A DNA stretch of 64,000 bases from Sorex araneus (taxonomy: Eukaryota > Chordata > Mammalia > Eulipotyphla > Soricidae): NCBI RefSeq assembly GCF_027595985.1, contig NW_026570965.1:37243-101242 (forward strand), in the 5' to 3' direction. The notes beneath the pieces were generated by a model, which did not search any database, was not told where the DNA came from, and was given only the letters and a program-made list of their open reading frames with translations. The position numbers and the translations under genes are program-made. This document shows positions 39,402 through 50,898 of the stretch, piece by piece. Within the stretch, counting starts at the first letter, position 1. Every line of letters starts with the position of its first letter.

Positions 39402-39690
39402 GACGGCCGAGTGATAGTACAACGGGTAGAGTGTTTTCCTTGACGCAACCACCCTGGGTTGGATCCCCCGAATCCCATAGGGTCCCCCGAGCACTGCCAG
39501 GAGTGATTCTTGAGTGCAGAGCCAGGAGGAACCCCTGAGCATCGCCGGGTGGGACCCAAAAACAAAAATAAAAATAGAAGGAATAAAGAAGGAAGGAACA
39601 AAGGAAGGAGGAACAAAGGAAGGGAGGGAGAGAGGAAGGAATGAAGGAAAGATGGGGGAAAAGAGAAGCCCTTTATAACAAAAACTATTT
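39402..39690 (+). mobile_element. SOR-type SINE and purine-rich tail
   Basis: A diverged SINE (GGCCGAGTGATAGTACAACG, GGGTTGGATCCCC) ends in AAATA repeats and then GGAA-rich DNA. It is the probable counterpart of 19391 and the last shared landmark of the two units. Confidence 0.8.
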
Positions 39691-39699
39691 ATTTAAAAA

Positions 39700-40260
39700 T
39701 GTATATCCTTGTTTGGCTCTTGGGCCACCTCTGGCAACGCTTTTGGGTCACTTCTGGCTCTGTGTCAGGGGTCATTGCTGGCCGTGCTCAGTGGACCATG
39801 CGTTGGTGGGAATCACACCCACGTGTGCTGCGTGCAACACGCACTTAGCCCGTTAGCCGGTTGAATTTTCCTGGTCCCCAAGTCTTTAATCTATCAAAAA
39901 AAAAATCAAATCACTGTGACATACACAGTTACAAAGTTGTCCACGATTGGGTTTCAGTCGTGCAATGTCCCGACCCCCGTGCCTTCCCCAGTGTCCATTC
40001 ACAGTTTCTCTGTCTCTCTCTGTCTCTGTCTCTCTCTGTCTCTGTCTCTCTCTGTCTCTGTCTCTCTCCTTCCTGGCCCTGTGGTTTGCTCTCCAGGTAC
40101 TGAAAGGTTATCATGCATATCCTTTTACCTCCCTTCAGCTCTCAGTTCTTGTCCAGAGCGACCATTTCCAACTATCATTGTGTTATGACTATTTTTTTTT
40201 ATCCCATTTACAAGATCTAACCCCCACCCCCTGGACTGTGTATTTTAATCGTTCGATTAA
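39700..40260 (-). mobile_element. Old antisense SINE, then antisense LINE 3' UTR with a CT repeat
   Basis: 39705-39880 is a diverged antisense SINE. 39896-40260 is a LINE-1-like 3' UTR in antisense (TCACTGTGACATACACAGTT, CCTTCCCCAGTGTCCATTCA) whose purine stretch has become TCTCTGTCTC repeats at 40010-40072. A short unassigned piece follows to 40370. Confidence 0.7.
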
Positions 40261-40370
40261 GTTGACCACTAGGGGGAACACAAATGCAGCCGAGTGCACG
40301 GGTGACACCAAATACCCAACCACACATTTATTTTTTCTCATAAGGCAGGTCTACAGGGAACTCCATTCCT

Positions 40371-41440
40371 AAAGGAGAGGAAGAAAGAAAGGGAGGAAGG
40401 GAGGGAGGAAGGAAGGAAAGAAGGAAGGAAGGAAGGAAGGAAGGAAATAAGTGAGAGAGGGAAGAAGGAAGGAAAGAAAGAAAGGAATGAAGGGGAGAGG
40501 AAGTAAAAGAAGAAGGGGGAGGGATAAAGGGAGGAGGGAGAGAAGGAAGGAAGGTTAGAAGGTTAGAAGGGAGGAGGGAAGGGAGGAAGGAAGGAAGGAA
40601 GGAAGGAAAAGAAGGAAGAGAAGGAAGGAAGGAAGGAAGGAGGAAGGAAGAGGAGGAAGGAAAGAAGGAAGGAAGGAAGAGAAGGAAGGAAAGAAGGAAG
40701 GAAGAAAGAGAAGGAAGGAAGGAAAGAAAGAAGGGAAGGAAGGAAGGGAAGGAAGGAAGGAAGGAAGGAAGAGAGGGAAGGAAGGAAGGAAGGAAGGAAG
40801 GAAAGAAGAAAGGAAGGAAGGAAGGGGCTGGAGAGATAGCACAGCGGGTAGGGCGTTTGCCTTGCACGCGGCCGACCCGGGTTCAATTCCCAGCATCCCA
40901 TAGGGTCCCCTGAGCACGGCCAGGGGTTATTCCTGCAGAGCAGGAGTAAACCCTGTGCATCGCCAGGTGTGACCCAAAAAAAAGCAAAAAAAAAAATAAA
41001 GGAAGGAAGGAAGGAAAGAAAGAAGGGAAGGAAGGAAGAGAAGGAAGGAAGGAAGAGAAGGAAGGATGGAAGGAAGAAAGGAAGGAATAAAAGAAGGAAG
41101 AGAAGGAAGGAAGAGAAGGAAGGATGGAAGGAAGAAAGGAAGGAATAAAAGAAGGAAGAGAAGGAAGGAAGAGAAGGAAGTATGGAAGGAAGAAAGGAAG
41201 GAATAAAAGAAGGAAGAGAAGGAAGGAAGGAAGGAAGGAAAGAAGGGAAGGAAGAAAGGAAGAAAGAAAGGAAGGAAGGATGGAAGGAAGAGAAGGAAGG
41301 AAGGAAGGAAGGAAGGAAGGATGGAAGAGCAGGGAGGAAGGAAGGAAGAGCAGGGAGAAAGGAAGGAAGGAAGGAAGGGAGGGAGGGAGGGAGGGAGGGA
41401 GGGAGGGAGGGAGGGAGGAAGAAAGGAAGGGAGGGAGGGA
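40371..41440. repeat. Purine tracts, (GGAA)n-type, around a SINE
   Basis: 40371-40823 and 41001-41440 are A+G only. The second contains a higher-order unit of about 60 bp (GGAAGGATGGAAGGAAGAAA, GGAATAAAAGAAGGAAGAGA) repeated at 41060, 41123 and 41185, and ends in (GGGA)n. Confidence 0.95.
40824..41000 (+). mobile_element. SOR-type SINE
   Basis: Full head (GGGGCTGGAGAGATAGCACA), B box GGTTCAATTCC and an A-rich tail. It lies inside a purine tract. Confidence 0.93.
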
Positions 41441-41774
41441 GTGATGGGTGAGGGCAGAGCCAGGCAAGCCCCGAGCCCCTAATAAACCAAAGGAACCAAA
41501 ATCCTTCCAGGGCTGGAGAGAGAGAAGACAGGGCTGTAGGCACGCGTGGGCACATGCCTTGAGCCCGGCTGTTCCCGTGATTCCGTTCTCAGCCCTGCAC
41601 GGTCCCGCAAGCATCCTGCCTGCTGCTTAGGCACCTTCCAAAGCATGGCTGGGTCACGGGAAGAGGAATTCTTGGCTGTGTGGATGCTGACCCTTGAACT
41701 TCAGAGCTGGCTGTTGGAGAATTGCCGGGGGGGGGGGCATCCCCATCTCCTGATTCCTCGACAAAACCACTGCA
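41441..41774 (+). other. Unique stretch with a possible old SINE
   Basis: GGGCTGGAGAGAGAGAAGAC at 41511 starts a diverged SINE-like segment to about 41640. The rest is unassigned. No gene. Confidence 0.4.
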
Positions 41775-42028
41775 GGACTGTATCACTGTCTTCCCGTTGT
41801 TTGTCAATTGAGTCAAGGGGGCGCCAGGAACGTCTCTATTCCTCCCAGCCCTGAGATTTTAGCAGCCTCTCCTTACTCGTCTTTCCCAACGATTGGAGGC
41901 TCTTTCAGGGTCAGGGGAATGAGACCTTGCGTGACTGTTTTTGGCATCTCGAATACGCCACGGGGAGCTTGCCAGGCTCTGCCATTGCGGGCGGGAGACT
42001 CTCGGTAGCTTGCCAGGCTCTCCGAGAG
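41775..42028 (-). mobile_element. Composite SINE, long form, antisense
   Basis: Starts with the RTE-like tail (TCTTCCCGTTGTTTGTCAAT), then GGCGCCAGGAACGTCTC, a block similar to the RTE 5' region (CCAACGATTGGAGGCTCTTT), then GCATCTCGAATACGCCACGG. It is cut inside the body by a (TA)n run, so the tRNA head is lost. Confidence 0.82.

Positions 42029-42072
<44 letters not shown>
42029..42072. repeat. (TA)n microsatellite
   Basis: About 22 TA units joined to the truncated composite SINE. Confidence 0.97.
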
Positions 42073-42074
<2 letters not shown>

Positions 42075-42403
42075 CTCTCTATGATTTGTTCCCTACTGTC
42101 TGAACCCCATCAAATACGGTGTGATAGTTATGGAAAATGGGTAGGAAGTGTCTTATAATGTGTCTCACGGCTGCAAAGCAACCGTGTGGTCCAGAAAGCA
42201 GCCTGGAATGAGGCGGTGGTTGGGTAGTGGAGGTCAGCTGCCAGGGCTGGGTCCCTCGGGCCGGGGAAGGTTCTCACCCACCCCGCTCTGGGGCGCCCCG
42301 AGTGAAAACAGCCTGGGGCGCAGCGTCCGACAAAAGTCTCTCCGGAAAAAACCAAGAAGGAACAAAATTAGGCAAGGCAGCCGCAGGCAGAAAAATCTGT
42401 TTC
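42073..42403. other. Unassigned stretch
   Basis: Moderately GC-rich, no recognised repeat and no supported gene. Its right end (about 42340 on) is the first diverged unit of the following minisatellite. Confidence 0.5.
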
Positions 42404-42660
42404 GTGAGCTGAGCTAGGAAAGGCAGCTGGAGGCAAAAAAACGTCTTTCCTGAGCTGAGCTAAGGGAAGGAGCTGAGGGGAGAAAATGTCTTTCCTGGGC
42501 TGAGCTAGGAAAGACGGCTGCAAGCAAAACATTCCTCTCTCCTGAGCTGAGTTAGCAAAGGAGATGAAGGCAGAAAATCTGCTTCCTGAGCTGAGCCGGG
42601 AAAGGCAGCTGCAAGCCAAAATGCTCTTCCCTGAGCTGAGCGAGGGAAGGAGTCTCGGGC
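42404..42660. repeat. About 45-bp minisatellite, six units
   Basis: The core CCTGAGCTGAGCTAGGAAAG recurs at 42404, 42449, 42494, 42541, 42586 and 42631, with diverged text between. Because 45 is a multiple of three, the - strand frame encodes a 15-residue repeat, but nothing else supports a protein. Confidence 0.85.
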
Positions 42661-42892
42661 GAGGGTTTGTAGAATACTCAGCCAGTCTGAAGACAACTGG
42701 GGACCAGCGTGGAGAGAGGAAAGGAGGCTGTGTGTGGGACCAAGGAACGAGGTCCAGGTCTGGTTTTCCTCTTGTCCACGCCACTGGGGTGCTCAAACTT
42801 ACCCCCAAAAAGCACAAACAGCATCATGAAATGCCTCTTTCCCTCCCCTTCTCCTGTCGTAGACAACGTTATTTCAGGCACCAAGGGTCTTT
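42661..42892. other. Unassigned stretch
   Basis: No repeat or gene recognised. Confidence 0.4.
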
Positions 42893-43065
42893 GTCTTTTC
42901 CTTTTCTTGGGTCCCACCCAGCAAAGCTCAGGGCTGACTCCTGGCTCTGCACTCAGGAATGACTCCTGGCGGTGCTCGGGGGACCCTGTGGGATGCCGGG
43001 GATTGAACCGGGGTCAGCCGCGTGCAAGGCAAACGCCCTCCCCTCTGGGCTATCGCTCCAGCCCG
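42893..43065 (-). mobile_element. SOR-type SINE, antisense
   Basis: GGGTCCCACCCAGCAAAGCT through CTATCGCTCCAGCCC. A TTTTCTTTT-like motif flanks both sides. Confidence 0.9.
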
Positions 43066-43333
43066 GGGCCCTTTTCTTTTACTGGTCACCTACTTGGTTT
43101 TGAGTATGACCACGTGTTATTATCAGCGTTTTACTACATTAATTTATCGTTTATTCATGACACTCTTCTGCGGGAGACACCATCACGACTTAGTTTCACA
43201 GCAGGATCAACAGGTGTTCAGAGAAATATTAGAAACTTTGCCGAAAGGCAGAATACTAAGAATGGGACCATCCAACCTCTCCTTCGTGTGACTACGAGTT
43301 TTCATTTCTTTCTTTATTTTAAAGAATGGAATC

Positions 43334-43511
43334 TCCAGGGACCAGAGAGAGCGATAGTCCAGCGGGGAGGGCGTTTGCCTTGCACACGGCTGACCCGGGT
43401 TCAATCGCCAATATCCCATAGGGTCCCCTGAGCACTGCCAGGAGTCATACCTGAGTACAGAGCCAGGAGGAAGCCCTGAGCATCACTGGGTGTCACCCCT
43501 AACCCCCCCAA
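43334..43511 (+). mobile_element. SOR-type SINE with target-site duplication
   Basis: Head GAGCGATAGTCCAGCGGGGA, B box GGTTCAATCGCC. AATGGAATCTC flanks it on both sides (about 43325 and 43513). Between 43066 and 43324 is unassigned sequence. Confidence 0.88.
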
Positions 43512-43514
43512 AAT

Positions 43515-43870
43515 GGAATCTCTATGCGATGCACAGTGACAAAGGCTGTTCATGGTTGAGTTTCAGCACCCGTCCCTTCACCAGTCTCTGTTTTCCACCA
43601 CCCAGTTTTCCTCTATGGCAGGAACGTTTCTTCTCTCTCTCTCTCTCTCTCCCTCCCTCTCTCCCTCTTTCATTCTCTCTCTATCTCTCTGTCTCTCTAC
43701 TTTCGATCATTCTGCTTTGCAATACAGAGACGGAAAGGTGATCACCTACATCCTTTCTCTGCTTTCCGTGCTCAGTCCAGAACGATCATTTCCAACTGTC
43801 ATTGTCCCTCGGGTCCCCTCGCTATCCTAACTGTCCTCCCCCCACACCACACACTGGTGACAAGCTTCCA
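43515..43870 (-). mobile_element. Antisense LINE-1-like 3' UTR with expanded (CT)n
   Basis: GTTGAGTTTCAGCACCCGTC, CACCAGTCTCTGTTTTCCAC, a CT run at 43632-43690, then the match resumes (GATCATTCTGCTTTGCAATA). Confidence 0.75.
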
Positions 43871-43924
43871 ACCATGGACGAGTCCTCCTGGCCCTTGTTT
43901 TCCCTAGGGACACCGTGAATTTTT

Positions 43925-44145
43925 AAAAATTTATTATTTTTTATTAATGAATCACCGTGAGGGTACAGTTACAGATTTACATATTTTCGTGCTCGTGTTT
44001 CAGTCATACAGTGCTCAAGTACCCATCCCTCCACCAGTGCCCATTCCCCACCACCGATGATCCCGGTATCCCTCCCACCACCCTATTCAATCCCCCTGCC
44101 CCACCCCAACAGGGCATTCCCTTTTGTTTTCTCTCTCCTTTTGGG
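43925..44145 (-). mobile_element. Antisense LINE-1-like 3' UTR
   Basis: ATGAATCACCGTGAGGGTAC, CCATCCCTCCACCAGTGCCC and CCCACCACCCTATTC. From 44146 to 44570 the sequence is unassigned, without gene evidence. Confidence 0.75.
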
Positions 44146-44585
44146 TGTTGTGTGTGGGGAGCTACCTGCCCATGCAGGGTCCTAATACGGGCATAGCTCA
44201 GGGAGCTGCCTCAAATGAGGGCCAAGAACACTTGGCACAGCTGTCTGCCCTGCCACCCCGAATAAGTGGAGTGGCCATTGTGTTGTCAAACTAAGCCCGT
44301 AGAGAAGTTAATAGCTCACTACTCAAAGTTTGCAAGGACGTTCATAAGAAATAGATGTACTTCGATTCTAGGGAAATTGCACCTACTGCAATTATGGGAA
44401 ATCACCGAAATAATAATACTGTGTTTCTGCGTATTGTTGATTCAGAAACAAGTTGTTTTTCACAACACTCTGTTCCTCACCTTTGTCATGATCATACGCA
44501 CGTGTTCTTTGTAGCAATCATGAATGACTAGGAATGACGATTTTACTTGCCAAGTTCCTGATCAAGATGTAAAAAGGCTGCCTGA

Positions 44586-44779
44586 GGGGGCTGGAGCGAT
44601 AGCCCAGCGGGGAGGGGCGTTTGCCTTGCACGCGGCCGACCCGGGTTCAATTCCCAGTAACCCATAGGGTCCTCTGAGCGCTGCCAGGGGTAATTCCTGA
44701 GTGCAGAGCCAGGAGTGACCCCTGTGCATCGCTGGGTGGGACCCAAAAAGCAAAATAAATAAATTAATCAATTAAAAAA
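44586..44779 (+). mobile_element. SOR-type SINE with 15-bp target-site duplication
   Basis: Full head and an AAAT/AATC tail. AAAAAGGCTGCCTGA flanks it perfectly at 44571-44585 and 44780-44794. Confidence 0.95.
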
Positions 44780-44919
44780 AAAAAGGCTGCCTGAAATAAA
44801 GATCAATTCTGTGGTTCCATCAGGGCTCAGCCCTCTCAACACTTGTACCCTGTCTCTTTTAGCTTCACCTTCCCTCTCGACCGGTTCAACTGTCAGCTAG
44901 CCTGGCAGTTGTGGTTGGC

Positions 44920-45300
44920 AACAGAGGTATTGGGTGGCCATCGTGTCTAATCGCTAGTCTACTTTCAGCCCCCCTCTCCCATCCCAAGCGGGCCCTCCAA
45001 CCACCCTTTACTTGGCGTTCCCTTCTCTATCCGAGCTGCCTTTTACCCCAGCATGTGAGGCCGGCTTCCAAGCTGTGGAGCCAACCTCCTGGTACTTATC
45101 CCTACTAGTCTTGGGTGTTAGTCTCCCGTTCTGTTGTTTTATATTCCGCAGATGAGTGCAATCTTTCTATGTCTGTCTCTCTCTTTCTGACTCATTCTAC
45201 TTAGCATGATGCTTTCCATGTTGATCCACTTAGATGCAAAGTTCATGACTTCATCCTTTTTGACAGCTGCGTAGTATTCCATTGTGGACACCGTGTATTT
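44920..45300 (-). mobile_element. Antisense LINE-1-like 3' end, longer piece
   Basis: From TTGGGTGGCCATCGTGTCTA to AGCTGCGTAGTATTCCATTG it follows the LINE 3' end seen in sense at 54845, in reverse. 45301-45620 is unassigned. Confidence 0.75.
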
Positions 45301-45621
45301 TACAGTATCGTCCGTGGTAGGATTCACGTGTAAAACAGGGCAGCACCGAACCCTTTCCTAGAGAGTCCACTTCCCTTCACCCTTGTCCCAGTCAAGTGTG
45401 GACTGCAGGGCAGTTCTCAGTTTGTGTCTCCTTTGGGCACCTCTCATTCCCTGACTGTGTTTCTTTATACCCCGCCTGCAGGAGAGGCCACTCTTTAGCT
45501 GTCCTTCTTCCCAGCATCACTGCACTCAGCAGGATGCTCCCCAGACCCACCCACGAGGCAGCACCCCCCCCCCCGGCTTCCTCTCTTCTTAGGGCCGAGC
45601 AATCATTCATTCATGGTGTAT

Positions 45622-45778
45622 GTGGACACAATGGAATACTACGCAGCTGTTAGGAAAAAGGAAGTGGTGATATCTGCTTAAAAATGGACAGATGTGGAGA
45701 GTATCGTGCTGAGTGAAATGAGTCAGAAGGAGAGGGACAGACATGGGATGACCACTCATTTGTAGGATGTAAAAAAAA
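45622..45778 (+). mobile_element. LINE-1-like 3' end fragment
   Basis: ACAATGGAATACTACGCAGC and GAGTGAAATGAGTCAGAAGG, ending in an A run at 45771 directly before the GC-rich direct repeats. Confidence 0.75.
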
Positions 45779-45781
45779 ATA

Positions 45782-46351
45782 CCCTTTGGACCCTGCTGCG
45801 GAGCGAGCATGATGGAAGAGCCCAAGGAAGCGCTCTTGGACTCCAAACAGCCCACTGAACTAATTCCGGCATGGGACCAGAGACCCCACGGTGCGCTGAA
45901 ACAGTGGGAGCCGGGCATCCCCCAATTCTTTTAACCTCTCTCTCTCTCCACACCTCCCCCCTGAGCACAGCGCAGGATCCGCGGTTTTCCTGAGCGCAAA
46001 ATGGAGACGGCGATCCAGCTGAAACGGGAGGCGCGCGCGCTTGCGGGAGGCCCCAGGGGGCGGGGGCGGCGACCCCCGCCCACAGCAGATAGATACTTAA
46101 ACCCACCTCCCCCACGTGCGCTTCCCTTTGGACCCTGCTGCGGAGCGAGCATGATGGAAGAGCCCAAGGAAGCGCTCTTGGACTCCAGGCAGCCCACTGA
46201 ACTAATTCCGGCATGGGACCAGAGACCCCACGGTGCGCTGAAACAGTGGGACCCGGGCATCCCCCAATTCTTTTAACCTCTCTCTCTCTCCACACCTCCC
46301 CCCTGAGCACAGCGCAGGATCCGCGGTTTTCCTGAGCGCAAAATGGAGACG
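45782..46351. repeat. GC-rich 228-bp direct repeat with 342-bp offset
   Basis: 45782-46009 and 46124-46351 are nearly identical, with differences such as CCAAAC versus CCAGGC. They are separated by a GC-rich 114-bp spacer that has AGATACTTAAACC. The arrangement resembles tandem promoter monomers of a LINE 5' UTR or a short tandem duplication. The open frames are not supported as genes. Confidence 0.85.
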
Positions 46352-47030
46352 CCGAGCCTCTCTCTAGGCTTCTCCATCTTATGAGCACCATAAAAGGGTA
46401 AAAGTTTGTAGTGATGTTATTTCTGGTTGTACTTTCCCTGGACTTTATACAGAAACCCAAAACCGCGCGGCCGCGACAGCGACCTAATGTCATCTTAGCA
46501 TCAGCAATATGTAATATGTCCCTTTTTAATGGGTCGGACTTTTGTGGGAGATCCTAACAAGAATAGTAAGTCTGTTGCTGAAATATTGAAGGCAATCAAA
46601 GTGGTAGTCATCTCTCTAGACTGAACTAAGCTATATCCCCACGCCGGCTGAGAAGAAATATCCTTCTTTCTCGGGAAGAAACGCGGCGTGGTGTCAAACA
46701 TAGTGTGATGTCCATTAAGCAAACAGACCTGGTGGCGTGGGAATGGGATATAAGGGGAAAAATTATGTACATGGAACAGTGGGACGCTGGTGGAATCTCG
46801 AGCCGGAGCCGATACCAGCGCAAGCCGTTCGGTTCCAGAAACTGCTTGCAGAAACTCTACTAGTCTATCAACTAAGCCAGAGCCCCACGCCTGCCGATGA
46901 TGGGAAATAACCATCCTTTTCGGTTTTTTTTTCCCTTGTCAGGCAGCGTGGCGATTACCAAACAGGCGTGAACTCGGTGGCGCGGGGCAAGGGGGAAAAA
47001 GAAAAGTTATGTAACAAACAGCGGGACTTA
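46352..47030 (+). mobile_element. Unclassified repeat-like stretch
   Basis: Contains TCGGACTTTTGTGGGAGATC and TGTTGCTGAAATATTGAAGG, recalling the start of the repeat at 31850 and 47080. Two related sub-blocks (46520-46760 and 46850-47010) share GGCGTGGGAATGGGA-like text. No supported ORF. Confidence 0.4.
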
Positions 47031-47355
47031 ATATCTCTATATTCTTAGCAGTGGAGAACTATCAAATGCCTCCTTGGCAATAGGACTGCTTTCCTTTTTT
47101 GGGGGAAACCCCAACAACGGTAGTGAGTTGTGTGTTGAAACATGGAATGTAATCGAGATAAGGCATAAACGAAGTGGAACTTATCATGTACAAGGGTGGG
47201 GACTGGGGAGGTGGGAGGGGGTGGCAGGTATACTGGGGGGGTTGGTGATGGGAGATGGGCACTGGTAAAGGGAAGGGTGTTTGAGAATTGTATAACCGAC
47301 ATAATCCTGAGAACTATGTAACCCTCCACATGGTGATTCAATAAAATTATTTAAA
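47030..47355 (+). mobile_element. LINE-like 3' end, second subfamily
   Basis: TGTTGAAACATGGAATGTAA, GGGCACTGGTAAAGGGAAGG and GGTGATTCAATAAAAT plus an A tail. Paralog of 31790-32145. Confidence 0.65.
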
Positions 47356-47424
47356 AAAAAAATAGTATGAGACTAATGTCCAAGGCCAGGAAAAACAGTG
47401 GCCTGGAGGTCTTTTGTTTTTTTG

Positions 47425-47600
47425 GGTTTTTTTTTGCTTTTTGGGTCCCACCCGGCGATGCACAGGGGTTCCTCCTGGCTCTGCACTCAGGAATCACTCC
47501 TGGCGGTGCTCAGGGAACCATATGAGATGCTGGGAATCGAACCTGGGTCGGTCGCGTGCAAGGCAAACGCCCTACCAGCTGTACTATCGCTCCAGCCCGG
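47425..47600 (-). mobile_element. SOR-type SINE, antisense
   Basis: TTTTGCTTTTTGGGTCCCAC to CTATCGCTCCAGCCCGG. Confidence 0.93.
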
Positions 47601-48045
47601 TAAATATTTTTTTAATAAATTAATTTCAAAAATGGGCACATGACTAAAAAAATAAGATAAAGAGCCAAAAGAATGCCTTATTATATTCTAGCAAGTAAAC
47701 TCAGATAAATTCTCTGTTAACCTTTAAAAAAATACATCCGTTGTGACATAGGAGGAAGGAAAGGGGGGGGGGTTGTATCCCTCCTTGTCTCTGCCTCGGT
47801 CTGCCCGGGGGATTCTCTTCTAGGTCCGCGTCTCTTTCTGTGCCTCTGGGAGGGACGCTGGGACTGGACGGAGGCCCCCTCCTGCAGGACGCGCCCCTCC
47901 CACCCCCTCCCCTGCACCCCGTCTGCAGGGACCCCGTTTCCAAATACGGTCGTTTTATAAGTTTTGGCATCAAGATGCAAATGTAGCCCTTCAAACCATG
48001 ATTCATTGCACACTAGAAATTTCCCCAGTTCTCTCTCTCTCTCTT

Positions 48046-48088
<43 letters not shown>

Positions 48089-48337
48089 CTCTCTTTCTCT
48101 GATTTAAAACACTGAACAAGGAGTTATTGTTCCTGGTGAGTTGGCTGCCTTTTTTTTTAGCAGATGTCAAAGCCAGAGATACGCTTCCAGGACTTTATAG
48201 GAAAGGGCAAGTGTTCCATGATCCCGGCTTTCCTGGAATCTTGGACGAATTAAGGGGGAAAAGATAAACATTATTAAAAACCTCACACCTCCTGCCAACT
48301 CACCAGACGCCGCTTTAGGCCGTGAATGAAATAGAAT

Positions 48338-48377
<40 letters not shown>

Positions 48378-48690
48378 CCTCTTACACACAGCCACGTCGA
48401 TGGAAATTTTCTTTTTGTTTCCAACGTGGAAAAAAAAAAAGGGGAGCTGGAGGGAGAGTCTTGGAAAATAAAGAGAGTCATTTCCAAGATTTCCTGTCGT
48501 TAAAAACAATGCTTGCTGCTTCACAGTGAAAGGAAAGAGGAGCAGATGGGATTTTTCTCTTGGTTTTTGCAAAGGAAAGCTGGTGGATTAGAAGCGAGTG
48601 GGTTCCGACTGGCAGGGCGAGGATGGCTGAAGTAGGAAGTGCTGTCTTAGTGAAGGCAGCTCTGCCAAGCCACTTGAGACCTATTTTTTT
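47601..48690. other. Mostly unique stretch with two dinucleotide repeats
   Basis: (CT)n at 48028-48085 and (GA)n at 48340-48375. The sequences around them are unassigned, and I see no splice-flanked exon or supported ORF. Confidence 0.55.
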
Positions 48691-48893
48691 AAAAAAGAAA
48701 TTTATTAGTGAATCACCGTGAAGTACAATTACAGGCTTACAAACTATCGTGCTTGTGTTTCAGTCTACACTAGTCGAGTGCCCATCCCCCCACCAGTGCC
48801 CATTCTGCACCACCCATGGTCCCAGCATCCCTCCCACCACCCCTACCTCGTCCCCTCCACCCCACCCCGCCACTGTGGCAGGGCATTCCCTTT

Positions 48894-48976
<83 letters not shown>

Positions 48977-49075
48977 CTTTTGGGTGTTGTGGTTTTTGCA
49001 GTAGAGGTATTAAGTGGCCATCGTGTTCGGTCTATAGTCTACTTACAGCCTGCATCTCCCATCCCCAGCGGGCTA
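48691..49075 (-). mobile_element. Antisense LINE-1-like 3' UTR with expanded (CT)n
   Basis: GTGAATCACCGTGAAGTACA, CCCACCAGTGCCCATTCTGC, (CT)n at 48898-48975, then the match resumes (TAGAGGTATTAAGTGGCCAT). Confidence 0.82.
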
Positions 49076-49077
49076 TT

Positions 49078-49250
49078 TTTTTTTTTCTTTTTGGGTCCCA
49101 CCCGGAGATGCTCAGGGCTTCCTCCTGGCTCTGCACTCAGGAATTAGTCCTGGCAGTGCTCGGGGGACCCTATGGGATGCTGGGGATCGAACCCGGGTCG
49201 GCCGCGTGCAAGGCAAACGCCCTCCCCGCTGTGCTATCGCTCCGGCCCCA
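49078..49250 (-). mobile_element. SOR-type SINE, antisense, inside the LINE fragment
   Basis: TTTTTGGGTCCCACCCGGAG to CTATCGCTCCGGCCCC. GCGGGCTATTTTT before and GTGGGCTATTTTT after form a target-site duplication with one mismatch. Confidence 0.92.
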
Positions 49251-49259
49251 CCGAGTGGG

Positions 49260-50560
49260 CTATTTTTGTGCTTGCTGCCTTTTTCTGATTTTGATACCTA
49301 GGCTTGGCGAAGGTGGGGAGGTGGTCCACGCAGGAGTGAGGTGATCCACGAACCCCACACAGTTCGCAGACACACAAGGTTCCCTTGATTTGTTTCTGGT
49401 TGTGGGTACAACTCAAGAGACACTCTAGGGTATGGGATTTTATTTTGTTCTGGCTTTGCAGATGCCTGGGGCCTCTCCCACTTGCTCCCTGGGAGGAAAC
49501 AGACTTCTTGCACTCGATTTATCACAGCGTTCTTTCTTTTTTTTCAAAGTAGAAATTCTACCCCCCAAAAGTATGCCGCTGTAAGGAAATATAAAATCCA
49601 GCACTTTGCGAAAATTGCGGTGGAACCGGAGAGAGCATCGCGTTAAGCGATTTCCGTCTGGGGGAAACAGGAGAACGAGGGAATGATCTCATTCGACTCT
49701 GGGACACGCTCCGACAAAACACGGAAATACGCAGGACGGAACAGACCCTCGCGTTTGTTTGGATGCCGAAGCTTATTCGTGAGGGGAGGTGGAGGTTGAG
49801 CGGATGCAGCAGTGAGGACCAGGACAGAGACGGGAGAGGGACAGTGATGGACACTCTTGGGGTCTTGGGTGTTGGGCACCTCAGTGGCGTCTTCTTAAAC
49901 ACTCTTGGGGCGAAACTTGAGCCAGGAGAGGGGCAGTATAGGACAAGGGCTGGGCGGTGGGGGCATCACTCTCCTAACTCAACTGCAAGCAATGCCTCCA
50001 GACCCCACGCACCTCGGAGGGGGGGATATGGACGAGCCCCTCCACTCACCCCAGCAGAGCCCTGGCCACCCCAACCCCCCAGAACCCAAGCTCATGGCTG
50101 GACCCCACAGGCTCGGGTGAGCGTTTCGCATGACTGCATCTCTTGAAACACTCGGATACGCAGCTTCTGTGACGGAAATTTCCGGCGCTTGCCAAATAAA
50201 CTCATTAACTGGCCAGGATCCAGAGACTCATAAATGAATCTCGAAATACATCAGCGACCTGCGGGAGATGCGTCCCGAGTCCAGAGTCACCATCCGGTTA
50301 ATAATTCAACCCCAGTTGTATCCCCCTCCCCCACCAGCAAAATTTCAGAATTCCTGGAGGGCGCTAGGTGACATCTCTTCCTCCTCCTCAGTGATACAGC
50401 ACAAGTACTTCACCACATGGGGTGGGATGTAGAGGAGACGGCAGCTGCAAGGCTGAACCGGTAACAACAAGGTTATCAATCTTTCACGCGAGAGCTTAAG
50501 GGCTCCAGGTTGAGATGCAACAATCTTCACATTTTCTTTGAAGGAAATCTGTTTTGATCC
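49260..50560. other. Largest unique stretch of the intergenic half
   Basis: About 1.3 kb without recognisable repeats. ORFs up to 127 codons exist but have no domain, no splice context and no codon pattern I can defend. A possible regulatory or old-repeat region. Confidence 0.5.
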
Positions 50561-50599
50561 TTTTTAGCGAATGAATCAATACCAAGCCATACACTCAAA

Positions 50600-50815
50600 T
50601 CCTTTAGGACCTGCTATTGAGGCAGGCCTGGGTGGTGGTTAGGAAAACTGGAAATAATAGCCGTGGGAAGGTGTCATGGTGGTGGGATTGGTGTTGGAAT
50701 ATTGAATATAAATCAACGTGAGCAACTTTATAAATATGAAATTAAAAATAAAAAGGTAGTGTAGCCATCTTATCTAAATGGCAATAAAATAAATCAGGAT
50801 GTATTACAGGAGACC
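50600..50815 (+). mobile_element. LINE-like 3' end fragment
   Basis: GTGTCATGGTGGTGGGATTG, TTGGAATATTGAATATAAAT and an A-rich end, similar to 32570-32640. Confidence 0.45.
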
Positions 50816-50820
50816 TTTCA

Positions 50821-50825
50821 GTGAA

Positions 50826-50898
<73 letters not shown>

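Noticed and set aside
49763..50146. 127-codon forward ORF in unique sequence
   Set aside because: No domain, no splice context, no counterpart; expected by chance in GC-rich DNA.
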